DNA from: Desulfovibrio gilichinskyi
Lineage (GTDB): Bacteria; Desulfobacterota; Desulfovibrionia; Desulfovibrionales; Desulfovibrionaceae
NCBI RefSeq assembly: GCF_900177375.1
Contig: NZ_FWZU01000003.1
Location: forward strand, 186,001 to 250,000
Length of the DNA: 64,000 nucleotides
Direction of reading: 5' to 3'
Below, in pieces: positions 29,207 to 38,172 of this stretch. The position numbers and the translations under genes were made by a program. Numbering within the stretch: the stretch's first letter is position 1; every line of letters starts with the position of its first letter. The notes under the pieces are model-generated. The model did not search any database and was not told where the DNA came from. It worked only from the letters and a program-made list of their open reading frames with translations.

Positions 29207-29573
29207 AACTTTATTATCACTTTTCAAGTTTATGTTGCTGGTTAGTGAAAATTTTTGTAGGTAATATCTGTTATTGACGTATCTTGTGCTGGGCTGAGTA
29301 AATAAGCTGATTAAGGCAGGCTTGGCAAGTATACGTTTATCTTCTTGAACGTCTTGCATAATTTGACAAGGAACGGCATAGTTCCTTATCTTGCTTCGCA
29401 GGTTGTATTTTTTTTCACTTAAGGGTATTGTTCCCTCCCTTGCATCATTATGATTTAAGGGGTCTCGTATGAAGATGAGGAAAGCAGATCGGTTTATGCC
29501 TTTTTGGTGAATTGAACCGGATGTCTATTGTATTGGTAGGTATATCTATTAAACTTTATGGAGGTTTAAGGGA
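29207..29573. promoter_or_regulatory. Upstream region of the dsr operon with candidate promoter and operator
   Basis: Within this 367-bp gap TTGACA (29363-29368) is followed after 18 bp by TATCTT (29387-29392), a plausible sigma-70 promoter for dsrA with a leader of about 170 bases. The spacer between the two hexamers is mostly an inverted repeat, AAGGAAC (29368-29374), six bases, GTTCCTT (29381-29387). Its placement is that of a repressor site. No riboswitch-like leader structure was recognised downstream. GGAGG lies just before the dsrA start. Confidence 0.45.
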
Positions 29574-30887
29574 ATGGCGAAACACAAAACTCCCTTGTTG
29601 GACCAGCTAGAAAGCGGGCCCTGGCCTAGCTTTGTGTCTGACTTGAAGCTGGAAGCAGCATCCAGAGCTAAAAACGAGAAGAACGTGAATTATCAGATTC
29701 CCGTTGAAGTCTGTGAAGACCTTCTTGGTGTTCTGGAACTGTCTTACAACGACGGTGAAACACATTGGAAGCACGGCGGAATCGTAGGCGTATTTGGTTA
29801 CGGTGGTGGCGTTATCGGTCGTTATTGTGACCAACCTGAAGCATTTCCTGGTGTAGCTCACTTCCACACTGTTCGTGTGGCACAGCCTACAGGTAAATAC
29901 TACAACACTGAGTTCTTACGTCAGCTCACCGATATCTGGGATATGCGCGGATCCGGTCTGACCAACATGCACGGTTCTACAGGTGACATCGTCTTCCTTG
30001 GAACAACCACTCCTCAGCTCGAAGAAATTTTCTACGAACTGACACATAATCTAAATGTAGACCTTGGTGGTTCCGGATCCAACTTACGTACACCTGCAGC
30101 ATGTCTTGGTAAATCACGTTGTGAGTATGCTTGTTACGATACTCAGGCCATTTGCTATGACATGACCATGGAATTCCAGGATGAACTTCATCGCCCAGCA
30201 TTCCCCTACAAGTTCAAATTTAAATTTGACGGTTGTCCTAACAGCTGTGTTTGCGCACTTGCTCGTTCTGACTTCTCAGTTGTAGGTATCTGGCGTGATG
30301 AAATCCGCATCGACCAGGAAGCTGTAGCAGCATACGTTGGCGGCGAATTCGCTCCTAACGCTGGTGCTCATTCCGGCCGTGACTGGGGTAAATTTGATAT
30401 TCAGTCTGAAGTTTGTGACAACTGCCCAAGCAAGTGTATTACTTACGCTGACGGCAAACTCTCAATCAACGACAAAGAATGCGTACATTGTATGCATTGT
30501 ATCAACACCATGCCTCGTGCACTGATGATCGGTAACGACCGCGGCGCATCTATCCTCTGTGGTGCTAAAGCTCCTATTCTTGACGGTCCTCAGCTCAGCT
30601 CACTTCTTATTCCTTTCATTAAGGTTGAAGAACCTTTCACCGAAGTTAAAGAAGTTGTTGAAAACATTTGGGACTGGTGGATGGAAGAAGGTAAAAACCG
30701 TGAACGTCTTGGTGAAACCATGCGTCGCATGGGCTTCCAGAAACTTCTCGAAGTTACCAACACCAAAGCTGATGCAAGACACGTACAGGAACCTAGACAC
30801 AACCCTTACATCTTCTGGAAAGCAGATGAGGTTGATGGTCCTTGGGATCGTGACGTTAACGAATACAGAAAAAGACACCAGAGATAA
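29574..30887 (+). CDS. dsrA: Dissimilatory sulfite reductase alpha subunit
   Basis: A 437-residue subunit of the DsrA2B2 enzyme, which reduces sulfite with DsrC as partner in the cytoplasm, the last step of sulfate respiration. Length and sequence follow D. vulgaris DsrA almost throughout (MAKHKTPLLDQLESGPWPSF at the start, GKNRERLGETMRRM near the end). C177, C183, C221 and C225 fall where the sirohaem-coupled [4Fe-4S] ligands lie in known DsrA structures. The inserted ferredoxin domain shows CDNCPSKC and CVHCMHCINTMP. Many codons end in C (AAC, TTC, TAC, CGT type), unlike the neighbouring genes, as expected for very high expression. dsrB begins 15 bp downstream. Confidence 0.99.
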   Translation: MAKHKTPLLDQLESGPWPSFVSDLKLEAASRAKNEKNVNYQIPVEVCEDLLGVLELSYNDGETHWKHGGIVGVFGYGGGVIGRYCDQPEAFPGVAHFHTVRVAQPTGKYYNTEFLRQLTDIWDMRGSGLTNMHGSTGDIVFLGTTTPQLEEIFYELTHNLNVDLGGSGSNLRTPAACLGKSRCEYACYDTQAICYDMTMEFQDELHRPAFPYKFKFKFDGCPNSCVCALARSDFSVVGIWRDEIRIDQEAVAAYVGGEFAPNAGAHSGRDWGKFDIQSEVCDNCPSKCITYADGKLSINDKECVHCMHCINTMPRALMIGNDRGASILCGAKAPILDGPQLSSLLIPFIKVEEPFTEVKEVVENIWDWWMEEGKNRERLGETMRRMGFQKLLEVTNTKADARHVQEPRHNPYIFWKADEVDGPWDRDVNEYRKRHQR

Positions 30888-30902
30888 CTCGGGAGGACAG
30901 AT

Positions 30903-32048
30903 ATGGCGTTCGTATCTTCTGGCTATAATCCAGATAAACCGATGGAAGGCAGAATCTCGGATATTGGACCTCGTGACTTTAATGAGTTCCTTCCTCCGGT
31001 TCTTAAAAATAACTATGGACAGTGGAAATACCACGATATCCTTGAGCCAGGTATTCTGCTTCACGTAGCAGAATCCGGCGATGAAGTTTACACAGTTCGC
31101 TGCGGTACTGCTCGTCTTATGAGTATTACTCTTATCCGCGAAATGTGCGACATCGCTGACGCTCATTGTGACGGTTACCTGCGCTTCACAACACGTAACA
31201 ACGTTGAGTTCATGGTTGATTCCAAGGACAAATGTGACGGCCTGGTAAAAGATCTCAGATCCCGCAAGTTTGACGGCGGCAGCTTCAAGTTCCCAATCGG
31301 TGGAACAGGCGCTGGTGTTTCAAACATCGTTCACACTCAGGGTTGGGTACATTGTCACACACCTGCAACTGATGCTTCCGGTACTGTTAAAGTTATCATG
31401 GATGAGCTCTTCGAAGAGTTCACCGGTCATAACATGCCAGCTCCTGTTCGTATCGCTGTTGCTTGTTGTCTTAACATGTGTGGTGCTTGTCATTGCTCCG
31501 ATATCGCTGTTGTCGGTATCCATCGTAAGCCACCACTCATTGACCATGAATACCTCGACAACCTTTGCGAAATTCCTTTAGCAGTTTCAGCTTGTCCTAC
31601 CGGTGCTGTTCGTCCTTCCAAGGTCGAAATCGACGGTAAGTCTTTCAAGACTGTTGCTATTAAAGAAGAGCGCTGCATGTACTGTGGTAACTGCTACACT
31701 ATGTGTCCTTCACTGCCTCTTTCCGATAAGGAAGGCGACGGTATCGCTCTGATGGTTGGTGGTAAGGTTTCTAACCGTATCAGCATGCCTAAGTTCTCCA
31801 AAGTTGTTGTTGCATTTATTCCTAACGAACCACCTCGTTGGCCTACACTGACTAAAACTATCCGCAAAATTGTGGATGTTTACAAAGCAGAAGCTAACAA
31901 GTACGAACGTCTGGGTGATTGGGCAGAGCGTATTGGTTGGGAACGTTTCTTCGAAAAGACAGGTATTGAGTTTACTCCGCATCTTATCGATGATTTCCGT
32001 GATCCAGCTTATTACACTTGGCGTCAGTCCACTCAGTTCAAGTTCTAA
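30903..32048 (+). CDS. dsrB: Dissimilatory sulfite reductase beta subunit
   Basis: A 381-residue partner of DsrA, carrying the catalytic sirohaem. C151 (in VHCHTP), C188-C189 and C193 (in [14 protein letters not shown]) match the cluster and sirohaem ligands of known DsrB proteins. The ferredoxin domain has [16 protein letters not shown]. Its start follows dsrA by 15 bp with GGGAGG as ribosome site. Codon use is the same optimised type as dsrA. A strong GC hairpin follows the stop before dsrD, which could set different mRNA levels for dsrAB and dsrD. Confidence 0.99.
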   Translation: MAFVSSGYNPDKPMEGRISDIGPRDFNEFLPPVLKNNYGQWKYHDILEPGILLHVAESGDEVYTVRCGTARLMSITLIREMCDIADAHCDGYLRFTTRNNVEFMVDSKDKCDGLVKDLRSRKFDGGSFKFPIGGTGAGVSNIVHTQGWVHCHTPATDASGTVKVIMDELFEEFTGHNMPAPVRIAVACCLNMCGACHCSDIAVVGIHRKPPLIDHEYLDNLCEIPLAVSACPTGAVRPSKVEIDGKSFKTVAIKEERCMYCGNCYTMCPSLPLSDKEGDGIALMVGGKVSNRISMPKFSKVVVAFIPNEPPRWPTLTKTIRKIVDVYKAEANKYERLGDWAERIGWERFFEKTGIEFTPHLIDDFRDPAYYTWRQSTQFKF

Positions 32049-32062
32049 GAATTGAGAATCCA

Positions 32063-32091
32063 GGGGCGCGGCACTTTGCCGCGCCCCGTTT
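32063..32091 (+). terminator. GC-rich intercistronic hairpin between dsrB and dsrD
   Basis: Perfect 11-bp stem GGGGCGCGGCA / TGCCGCGCCCC with a three-base loop, followed by only GTTT and then AAAAAAA. The T tract is short, so it may be a partial terminator or a 3-prime end stabiliser rather than a full stop. Confidence 0.65.
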
Positions 32092-32108
32092 AAAAAAAGG
32101 GGCTAATT

Positions 32109-32354
32109 ATGGCGATCGAGCTAGAATCTGCAAAACAAGTTATTCTGGACTTCCTTGCTTCGAAGACAGGTGACAAGAGCAAATTTTACTTTAATGACTT
32201 TACTAAACTTTTCCCTGATGAAAAAGGTCGCGACGTTAAAAAAGTCCTGACTGCTCTCGTTAAAGACGAAAAGATTGTGTACTGGTCAAGTGGTAGTACT
32301 ACCATGTACGGTCTCAGCGGCGCTGGCAAACAGGGCGGAGCTGAGGGCGAATAG
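32109..32354 (+). CDS. dsrD: DsrD, allosteric activator of DsrAB
   Basis: An 81-residue winged-helix protein. The core SKFYFNDFTKLFPDEKGRDVKKVLTALVKDEKIVYWSSGSTTMYGL is near-identical in pattern to DsrD of D. vulgaris. DsrD has been reported to raise the activity of DsrAB rather than to bind DNA. The gene follows dsrB after a 60-bp gap that holds the GC hairpin, with AGGGG as ribosome site. A terminator follows, then cbiA. Confidence 0.97.
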   Translation: MAIELESAKQVILDFLASKTGDKSKFYFNDFTKLFPDEKGRDVKKVLTALVKDEKIVYWSSGSTTMYGLSGAGKQGGAEGE

Positions 32355-32377
32355 ACCTTTTTAGGCCTAGAGTCTTG

Positions 32378-32418
32378 AATGCCTTGTCCATATTTTTGGA
32401 CAGGGCATTTTTAGTTTT
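32378..32418 (+). terminator. Rho-independent terminator after dsrD
   Basis: 12-bp stem with one G-U pair (AATGCCTTGTCC / GGACAGGGCATT), 8-base loop and TTTTTAGTTTTT tail. Confidence 0.9.
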
Positions 32419-32497
32419 TGATTCCTGTTGTAATTTTCCGGCAAATGTTTTCTTTCTTTCTGAGTAATCAAAACATCTTATGGGAATTAGTTGTTTT

Positions 32498-33898
32498 ATG
32501 AATTTTCCTCGACTCGTTCTCGCCGGACTTAGCGGCGGCACTGGTAAGACCATTGTCACTCTCGGGCTTTGCAGAGCTTTTAAAAATCTCGGCAAAAAAA
32601 TTAAACCCTTTAAAAAGGGACCGGATTATATTGATGCAAGATGGCTGGGCTTAGCTTCCGGAAATTTTGCGACAAATCTTGATCCTTTTTTAATGCCTGT
32701 TGATAAATTAAAAGCCTTGTTTCTTGAGAAAGGGGTCGGGTTTGATATATCGATAGTTGAAGGGAACAGAGGGCTTTTTGATGGCAAGGACGTGCAGGGT
32801 TCGTGTTCAACCGCTGAACTTGCCAGATTAATCAATGCACCTGTCATTTTGGCAATAGATTGTACTAAAATGACCCGCACCGTTGCCGCGATAGTTGCCG
32901 GGTGCAAAGCTTTTGAAGAAGGTTTTAATCTCGCCGGAGTTATTTTAAACCGTACAGCCGGAGAACGGCATCGCAATATCCTCCAAAAATCTATTGAGAC
33001 TTATACAGATGTTCCTGTGCTCGGGATGCTGCCGAAATTAAGTGAAAATCCGATTCCAGAGCGTCATATGGGACTGGTTTCTAATACTGAATACGGTCCG
33101 CAGGACGAATCATTAGATATTCTCGGAAAGATGGCTCAGGATTGCATCGACCTTGATAAAGTTTTTGAGATCGCTTCAAATTCAGGTGTTATCCCTGGAA
33201 ACCATGATCCGCTCTGGTCCGGAATAGAGCTTGTAACTGATAAGCAGCCTGTAATTGGGGTTGTTCGGGACGAAGCTTTATGGTTTTACTACGAAGAAAA
33301 TTTTGAAGCTTTAGCAAAGGCCGGAGCTAAGATCGTAGAAGTCTCTCTTGTTTCAACTGATAAGTGGCCTGAACTTGATGGTCTTTATCTTGGAGGAGGC
33401 TTTCCGGAAACTTTAGCTGCTGAACTTTCTTCGAATATTTTTATACGTGATCACGTCCGGGCACTCGCAGATTCAGGACTTCCTATCTATGCGGAATGCG
33501 GCGGGTTTATGTACCTAGGCGAAGACGTAGAGTATGAAGGGAAGAAGTTCCCTATGTCAGGCGTTTTGCCGATATCGACATGTCTGTGCGCTAAACCTCA
33601 AGGGCTCGGGTATACTTCAGGTAAAATTATTCAGGAAAATTCTTTTTTCCCTGTCGGAACAGAAATTGTCGGTCACGAATTTCATTATTCATTGTGCATC
33701 AGCCGGACAGGCGGGAATCCTGTTTACGGGCTTAAACTTGATCGCGGTAAAGGTATGGCTGACGGCTATGACGGCATGATTAAGAGTAATGTTTACGCCG
33801 GTTACAACCATATCCATGCCCTTGGAGCTCCCTGCTGGGCAGGAAATTTTGTAAAGGCTGCTCTGAAATTTAAAGAAGGAAATATTCAGGACATATAG
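32498..33898 (+). CDS. cbiA: Cobyrinate a,c-diamide synthase
   Basis: A 466-residue two-domain enzyme that amidates cobyrinate (or, in DsrAB organisms, sirohydrochlorin-type side chains) using glutamine and ATP. The N-terminal P-loop domain starts RLVLAGLSGGTGKTIVT. The C-terminal class I glutaminase domain has the nucleophile cysteine in PIYAECGGFMYLGE and the histidine in GYNHIHALGAP. Position after dsrD is conserved in Desulfovibrio, which fits a role in making the amidated sirohaem found in DsrAB; that link is inference from known context. An in-frame ATG at 32480 adds six residues; the family start is at MNFPRLV, so I use 32498. The end overlaps the convergent gene by 13 bp. Confidence 0.95.
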   Translation: MNFPRLVLAGLSGGTGKTIVTLGLCRAFKNLGKKIKPFKKGPDYIDARWLGLASGNFATNLDPFLMPVDKLKALFLEKGVGFDISIVEGNRGLFDGKDVQGSCSTAELARLINAPVILAIDCTKMTRTVAAIVAGCKAFEEGFNLAGVILNRTAGERHRNILQKSIETYTDVPVLGMLPKLSENPIPERHMGLVSNTEYGPQDESLDILGKMAQDCIDLDKVFEIASNSGVIPGNHDPLWSGIELVTDKQPVIGVVRDEALWFYYEENFEALAKAGAKIVEVSLVSTDKWPELDGLYLGGGFPETLAAELSSNIFIRDHVRALADSGLPIYAECGGFMYLGEDVEYEGKKFPMSGVLPISTCLCAKPQGLGYTSGKIIQENSFFPVGTEIVGHEFHYSLCISRTGGNPVYGLKLDRGKGMADGYDGMIKSNVYAGYNHIHALGAPCWAGNFVKAALKFKEGNIQDI

Positions 33899-34632
33899 GC
33901 TTTGGCTATCCTGAATATATCGTCATAATTAAGTTTATTTCTGATTGCGATACACATTTCTGTAGCCATTTGCATTTTGCGGTTGGAGTATTTTAAAATT
34001 TCTTTACTCTGCACTGTTAAATTTAATTTAAGAATTCTGTGCTCGAATCCGTCAATGACCTGTGTCATTCCGTTCGCATAAAACGGGGTCTTAATGTGCG
34101 GGATTAATTGTTCAAGTTGTTGCTTTCCTTCTTTACGGCTCAGTATGACATGGAAAAGCATTTTTACGAGTAGTCTGTCGCCTTGAAGTTTATGATCGAA
34201 TTCCAAAAGAACGCTCTGGTCGGAATCTTTTTCATTCATTCCGTCAATTAATCCGTGTGCAAGCGTAAATGCTTTCTTCTCAGATATCAGAGCTGTGGGG
34301 TATTGCGCAGCCATACGCACGAATGATATGCGGGGATTTTCCTGTGAAGACATTGCCAGCAAGGCTATGCACATGGAAGACAGCTTGCGCGAATACTCGT
34401 CAGAAATTGTATCCGATTTTGCCTGAGCCAGACGGCGCACAGTGGCTTCATCCAGCTCGGAGAAAGCCGTTTCAAGCAGATATTTGATAAAAGGCTCTCT
34501 GGTATATTTTATTTCGTCATCAAGAACTTTTTTACTTCGTTTTACATCGATAAGCTTTTTAATTGAAAGCCAATAGGCTGCCAGCCCTTCGGCAGGCATT
34601 TCCAGTATATCAAAATCTTTTTGTTCGTTCAT
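33886..34632 (-). CDS. Protein of unknown function, all-helical
   Basis: A 248-residue cytoplasmic protein that I do not recognise. No signal peptide, membrane helix or cysteine cluster; it is rich in leucine, lysine and glutamate and probably all alpha-helical, perhaps of repeat type. Recognisable stretches are PAEGLAAYWLSIKKLIDVKRSKKVLDDEI near the start and YSNRKMQMATEMCIAIRNKL near the end. It is monocistronic. Its last 13 bases overlap the end of cbiA on the other strand, with no terminator between, so the two transcripts may interfere at their 3-prime ends. Confidence 0.75.
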   Translation of the reverse strand: MNEQKDFDILEMPAEGLAAYWLSIKKLIDVKRSKKVLDDEIKYTREPFIKYLLETAFSELDEATVRRLAQAKSDTISDEYSRKLSSMCIALLAMSSQENPRISFVRMAAQYPTALISEKKAFTLAHGLIDGMNEKDSDQSVLLEFDHKLQGDRLLVKMLFHVILSRKEGKQQLEQLIPHIKTPFYANGMTQVIDGFEHRILKLNLTVQSKEILKYSNRKMQMATEMCIAIRNKLNYDDIFRIAKAYMS

Positions 34633-34744
34633 GGGATTTCCTTGTATTTCCTAGTATCTAATTGTAACTGAATTTGTTCAGGAAACAAAGTACCCATAGT
34701 ATAGATTTTGATATTGAAATTTTTCAAATAGCAGGGAATTGAAT

Positions 34745-35554
34745 ATGATTGTTTTACCGGAATTTGACACTACAGCTTTTCATATAGGACCGCTTAAGGC
34801 TAACTGGTACGGCCTTATGTATATGATAGGTTTCTCACTTGCGTGGCTGCTCGGACGCTATCGTGCTTCGAAACCCACCAATAATTGGACTCCTATACAG
34901 GTTGATGACCTTATCACTTGGTTGGTTGTAGGGTTGGTGCTGGGCGCGCGAATCGGTTATTGCCTCATATATGAACCGGCTTACTTTTTAGCCCATCCTT
35001 CCGATATTATAGCTGTGTGGAAAGGCGGGATGTCTTTTCACGGCGGAGCCATAGGGGTAGCTGTTGTAGCGTGGAGATTTGCAAAATCAACCGGCAGAAC
35101 AACTCTTGATGTAGGTGACTTCATGACTCCGCTTGCGCCGTTAGGGCTCTTGTGCGGAAGGATGGGAAATTTTATTAACGGTGAACTTTGGGGAAGAGTT
35201 ACGGATATGCCTTGGGGAATGGTTTTTCCAAGTCAGCGAGCCGGGAATTTACCACGTCATCCATCGCAGCTTTACGAAGGTGGCCTTGAAGGGTTGCTTC
35301 TATTTTTAATTTTGTGGATCTGGTCATCAAAACCGCGCCCTAGAGGAACTACAACAGGCTTATTCTTAATAGGGTATGGAACATTCAGGGCGTTTGTTGA
35401 ATTTTTCAGACAACCGGACCCACAGCTTGGCTTTATTGCTTTTGGATGGCTGACTATGGGGCAATTGTTATGCGTTCCTATGATTTTGCTCGGAGTGTTG
35501 CTGTTTGTCTGGGGAATTAAGAAAGGCCCTATACCTCCAGCTGCGAAGGCTTAA
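34745..35554 (+). CDS. lgt: Prolipoprotein diacylglyceryl transferase
   Basis: A 269-residue inner-membrane enzyme with about seven helices that moves diacylglycerol from phosphatidylglycerol onto the lipobox cysteine of prolipoproteins. The Lgt signature GRMGNFINGELWGR, the HGGAIGV loop and RHPSQLYEGGLEGLLLF are all present. A TTG two codons upstream is in frame, but the ATG at 34745 follows a GGGA site and begins the family N terminus. The gene stands alone with a terminator. Lipoprotein substrates predicted in this window include the TraT-like and trypsin-like proteins at 40.5-43.5 kb. Confidence 0.97.
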   Translation: MIVLPEFDTTAFHIGPLKANWYGLMYMIGFSLAWLLGRYRASKPTNNWTPIQVDDLITWLVVGLVLGARIGYCLIYEPAYFLAHPSDIIAVWKGGMSFHGGAIGVAVVAWRFAKSTGRTTLDVGDFMTPLAPLGLLCGRMGNFINGELWGRVTDMPWGMVFPSQRAGNLPRHPSQLYEGGLEGLLLFLILWIWSSKPRPRGTTTGLFLIGYGTFRAFVEFFRQPDPQLGFIAFGWLTMGQLLCVPMILLGVLLFVWGIKKGPIPPAAKA

Positions 35555-35600
35555 ATTCAGCGAAATATTTGTGATATAAAATATTCTTATTTTAGATAAT

Positions 35601-35647
35601 AAATCCGCATTTTGTCTGCTTTAAACAGGCTGAATGCGGATTTTTTG
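35601..35647 (+). terminator. Rho-independent terminator after lgt
   Basis: AAATCCGCATT pairs with AATGCGGATTT and an inner CTG/CAG section, followed by TTTTTT. Confidence 0.88.
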
Positions 35648-35867
35648 TCTGCATAAATATCTATCATGAAATTTAATCTAGTATTGAAAAAAATGTTAGC
35701 TACATATCATATTAAATCATGCAAATAATTTTTTAAATGAACTAGCTGATTTTAAAATAGAAGTTCACTTTATATTTGCTGACAGTTTGTTGTAAGTGTT
35801 TACTTGTTGTGAGACCGTATATAATGTATAAATATTACAGGAGTAATTTTTTACTGAGAGGTGGTTT
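35648..35867 (+). promoter_or_regulatory. Upstream region of FecR-RTX gene
   Basis: The lgt-RTX gap is 313 bp; its second half is very AT-rich. A perfect TATAAT at 35820-35825 has only a weak -35 match (TGTTTA, 17 bp upstream). GAGAGGTGG lies before the ATG. Nothing else was recognised. Confidence 0.35.
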
Positions 35868-37979
35868 ATGTCGCCTACACAAAATACTGATCTAAATTCG
35901 ATAGGTGTTGTCCTTTCTGCTGATGGCGAGGTTTTCTTACAGTCTGATTCCGGTATGAGGCCGGTTGAATCCGGTGCTCCGGTTTATGTCGGTGATAAAC
36001 TAATAACCGGATCAGGAAGTGCTGCGGAAATCAGGTTTGTTGACGATACTCTTCTTTCTCAAGGGGCGGATTCATCAATCTCCCTTGACGACTATGTTTA
36101 CGATAATACGGATGACTCTTCGTCCGACCTTCTTTTTAAAATGAGTCAGGGCACCTTCCGTATGGTGACCGGAAAAATTGCTGAGCAGAATCCCGAAAGA
36201 TTCAAGGTCGGTTCTCCTCTTGCGACCATCGGTATACGAGGCACTATTACTGTTCACGAAATCGGACCTGATGGTGAAAAACACGGAGTTGAGGAAATTC
36301 ACAGCGGCAAGGCTTTGCTGATTCAGAGCATTGACGGGCAGATGCGTCAAATTTCGTCACCTCGGGCGTTAGTTGATATTGCCGCGTCCGGTCTAATGAG
36401 TACTGTCCGTGTAATGACAGTGCAGGAATTTGAGCATTTTCAGTCTATTGCCCCGTCAGCGATTCAGGCAGAGCAGGAAATTCAGCAACAGCATGATCAG
36501 GAACAACAGGACCAACAGGATCAGCAGGACCAGCAAGATCAGCAAAATGACGGAGAACCTCAAGGTGAAGGTGACGTGAATACTGATGGTGAACCCGGGC
36601 AGGGTGTAGTAGGCGGAGAAGCCGGTGGACCTATAGTCACAGGAGAAGGCGTTTTCGGCACAAGTATGGAAGGCGTCATGAGTGGGCTATTTGCTGGCGA
36701 AGAAGGTTTTGGGCAACTTGTTGACGGATTTATGCTCGGAATTGCTCAGGAAGCGCTTAACGCTATTGCACAGGGAGATTCAGAAAAGGCGCTCGAACTA
36801 CTTGATAAATTAGAAAACATTCCTGATGACCAAGATATTTTGGCCTTACTGGAAAACGGCAAGACTGCAGATATTCCGGAAGAAGCTGAAGGACATACTC
36901 ACACATCCGATGGTGGGATTACCTGGATTTTAGGAACTTCAGGAAATGATGATCTTCATGGTACCCCTAATACCGATTATATAGATGGCCTTGCCGGAAA
37001 TGATACAATTGATGGTAAGGGCGGAGATGATTATATTCTCGGAGGAACAGGTAACGATACGATAAAGGGTGAAGACGGTGATGACACGATTGCCGGCGGC
37101 GATGGCAACGATATTATAAGCGGCGGAGCTGGCGACGACACCATTTATGGTGATGATAGTACTTTTGTTCACGGTCAAGAAGTTCAAGCTTCAGGGAATG
37201 ATACCATTGACGGCGGTGAAGGCGCTAATACCATGTATGGTGGATTCGGCACTGACTTTGTTTCATTCGCGAGTTCTACTCATTCTGTTACGGCATGTTT
37301 AGACGAAGGTACTGCTACGCATGGAGATGATATTGATCATTTTTATAATTTTGAAGGGATCATCGGTTCTGATCAGGATGATTCACTTTATGGGAATGGT
37401 CAGGATAATACGTTTATCGGTGGATTAGGTAACGATACAATTGATGGCGGGGTAAACAGCAATAATACCGCTTCGTATGCTAGCGCAACAAGTGGCGTTG
37501 TCGTATCGCTCGTGTCAGGAGCAACTAACAGTGGTGGAGCCGGGAACGATACACTTACGAATATTCAGAATTTAATCGGTTCTGATCATGTTGATATTTT
37601 AACTGGCGATAACACTTCTAACATACTGACAGGTGGCGTAGGCGCGGACACTATGAGTGGAGGACTCGGTAACGATATCTTTCACTATTCTGCAACAGGT
37701 CAGGGTGGTGACACAATAACTGACTTTGATATGGACTCACAGGATGTTTTTAAATTTGAAATTTCCGGAGGGTTCAGCAGCGAAGCCCTATATGAACGTG
37801 TTGCCAGCTATGATGGCAACGCCGGTGGCAGTTCTGGAGCACATTTTATTTTCGCTGAAGATACAGGTAAACTTTGGTATGATGCTGATGGCAGTGGAGC
37901 TGGGGGTGGAGAAATGATTGCTGATATTGGTACTGATGTGAATTTGAATGGCATTGGTACAGATATTCTTCTTGTATAA
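35868..37979 (+). CDS. FecR-domain RTX calcium-binding exoprotein
   Basis: A 703-residue acidic protein without an N-terminal signal peptide. Residues about 20-150 are a FecR-like domain (AEIRFVDDTLLSQGADSSISLDDYVYD, GTFRMVTGKI, VGSPLATIGIRGT), followed by a Gln/Asp-rich linker (about 200-235). From about 355 come RTX nonapeptide repeats of GGxGxDxUx type, e.g. GLAGNDTIDGKGGDDYIL and GGTGNDTIK, with a second group near 520-610. The C terminus (GKLWYDADGSGAGGG to DILLV) resembles the uncleaved secretion end of type I secretion substrates. The repeats fold into calcium-bound beta-rolls outside the cell. No ABC/MFP/TolC genes adjoin. It may be an adhesin, matrix or surface protein. Confidence 0.88.
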   Translation: MSPTQNTDLNSIGVVLSADGEVFLQSDSGMRPVESGAPVYVGDKLITGSGSAAEIRFVDDTLLSQGADSSISLDDYVYDNTDDSSSDLLFKMSQGTFRMVTGKIAEQNPERFKVGSPLATIGIRGTITVHEIGPDGEKHGVEEIHSGKALLIQSIDGQMRQISSPRALVDIAASGLMSTVRVMTVQEFEHFQSIAPSAIQAEQEIQQQHDQEQQDQQDQQDQQDQQNDGEPQGEGDVNTDGEPGQGVVGGEAGGPIVTGEGVFGTSMEGVMSGLFAGEEGFGQLVDGFMLGIAQEALNAIAQGDSEKALELLDKLENIPDDQDILALLENGKTADIPEEAEGHTHTSDGGITWILGTSGNDDLHGTPNTDYIDGLAGNDTIDGKGGDDYILGGTGNDTIKGEDGDDTIAGGDGNDIISGGAGDDTIYGDDSTFVHGQEVQASGNDTIDGGEGANTMYGGFGTDFVSFASSTHSVTACLDEGTATHGDDIDHFYNFEGIIGSDQDDSLYGNGQDNTFIGGLGNDTIDGGVNSNNTASYASATSGVVVSLVSGATNSGGAGNDTLTNIQNLIGSDHVDILTGDNTSNILTGGVGADTMSGGLGNDIFHYSATGQGGDTITDFDMDSQDVFKFEISGGFSSEALYERVASYDGNAGGSSGAHFIFAEDTGKLWYDADGSGAGGGEMIADIGTDVNLNGIGTDILLV
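36507..36542 (+). repeat. Tandem 9-bp repeat coding Gln-Asp-Gln
   Basis: Four in-frame units of the type CAGGAYCAR encode a QDQ-type linker in the RTX protein. Slippage here could change linker length without a frameshift. Confidence 0.8.
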
Positions 37980-38002
37980 CTGATCTGCCAAACTGTTTTA
38001 TT

Positions 38003-38036
38003 AAGCCGTTTCGTCAAAACCGAAACGGCTTTTTAT
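38003..38036 (+). terminator. Rho-independent terminator after RTX gene
   Basis: 11-bp stem AAGCCGTTTCG / CGAAACGGCTT with 6-base loop and TTTTT. Confidence 0.9.
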
Positions 38037-38172
38037 ATTTTACGTGACATATCCGGACTGCAGGAATAATCACTTCTTTTTTAATGGTTACTATGTCAGA
38101 CTATACTTAAATTTTTAATTGAAACAGTTTGTTGTGGAATCTTAAACAAAAGCGTTTAACACAGGGTAGTAA

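Noticed and set aside
29207-29359. N-terminal extension of the YkgJ-type gene to ATG 29359
   Set aside because: The extra 51 residues have no family similarity and would abut the dsrA promoter; the cysteine motif starts the protein at 29206.
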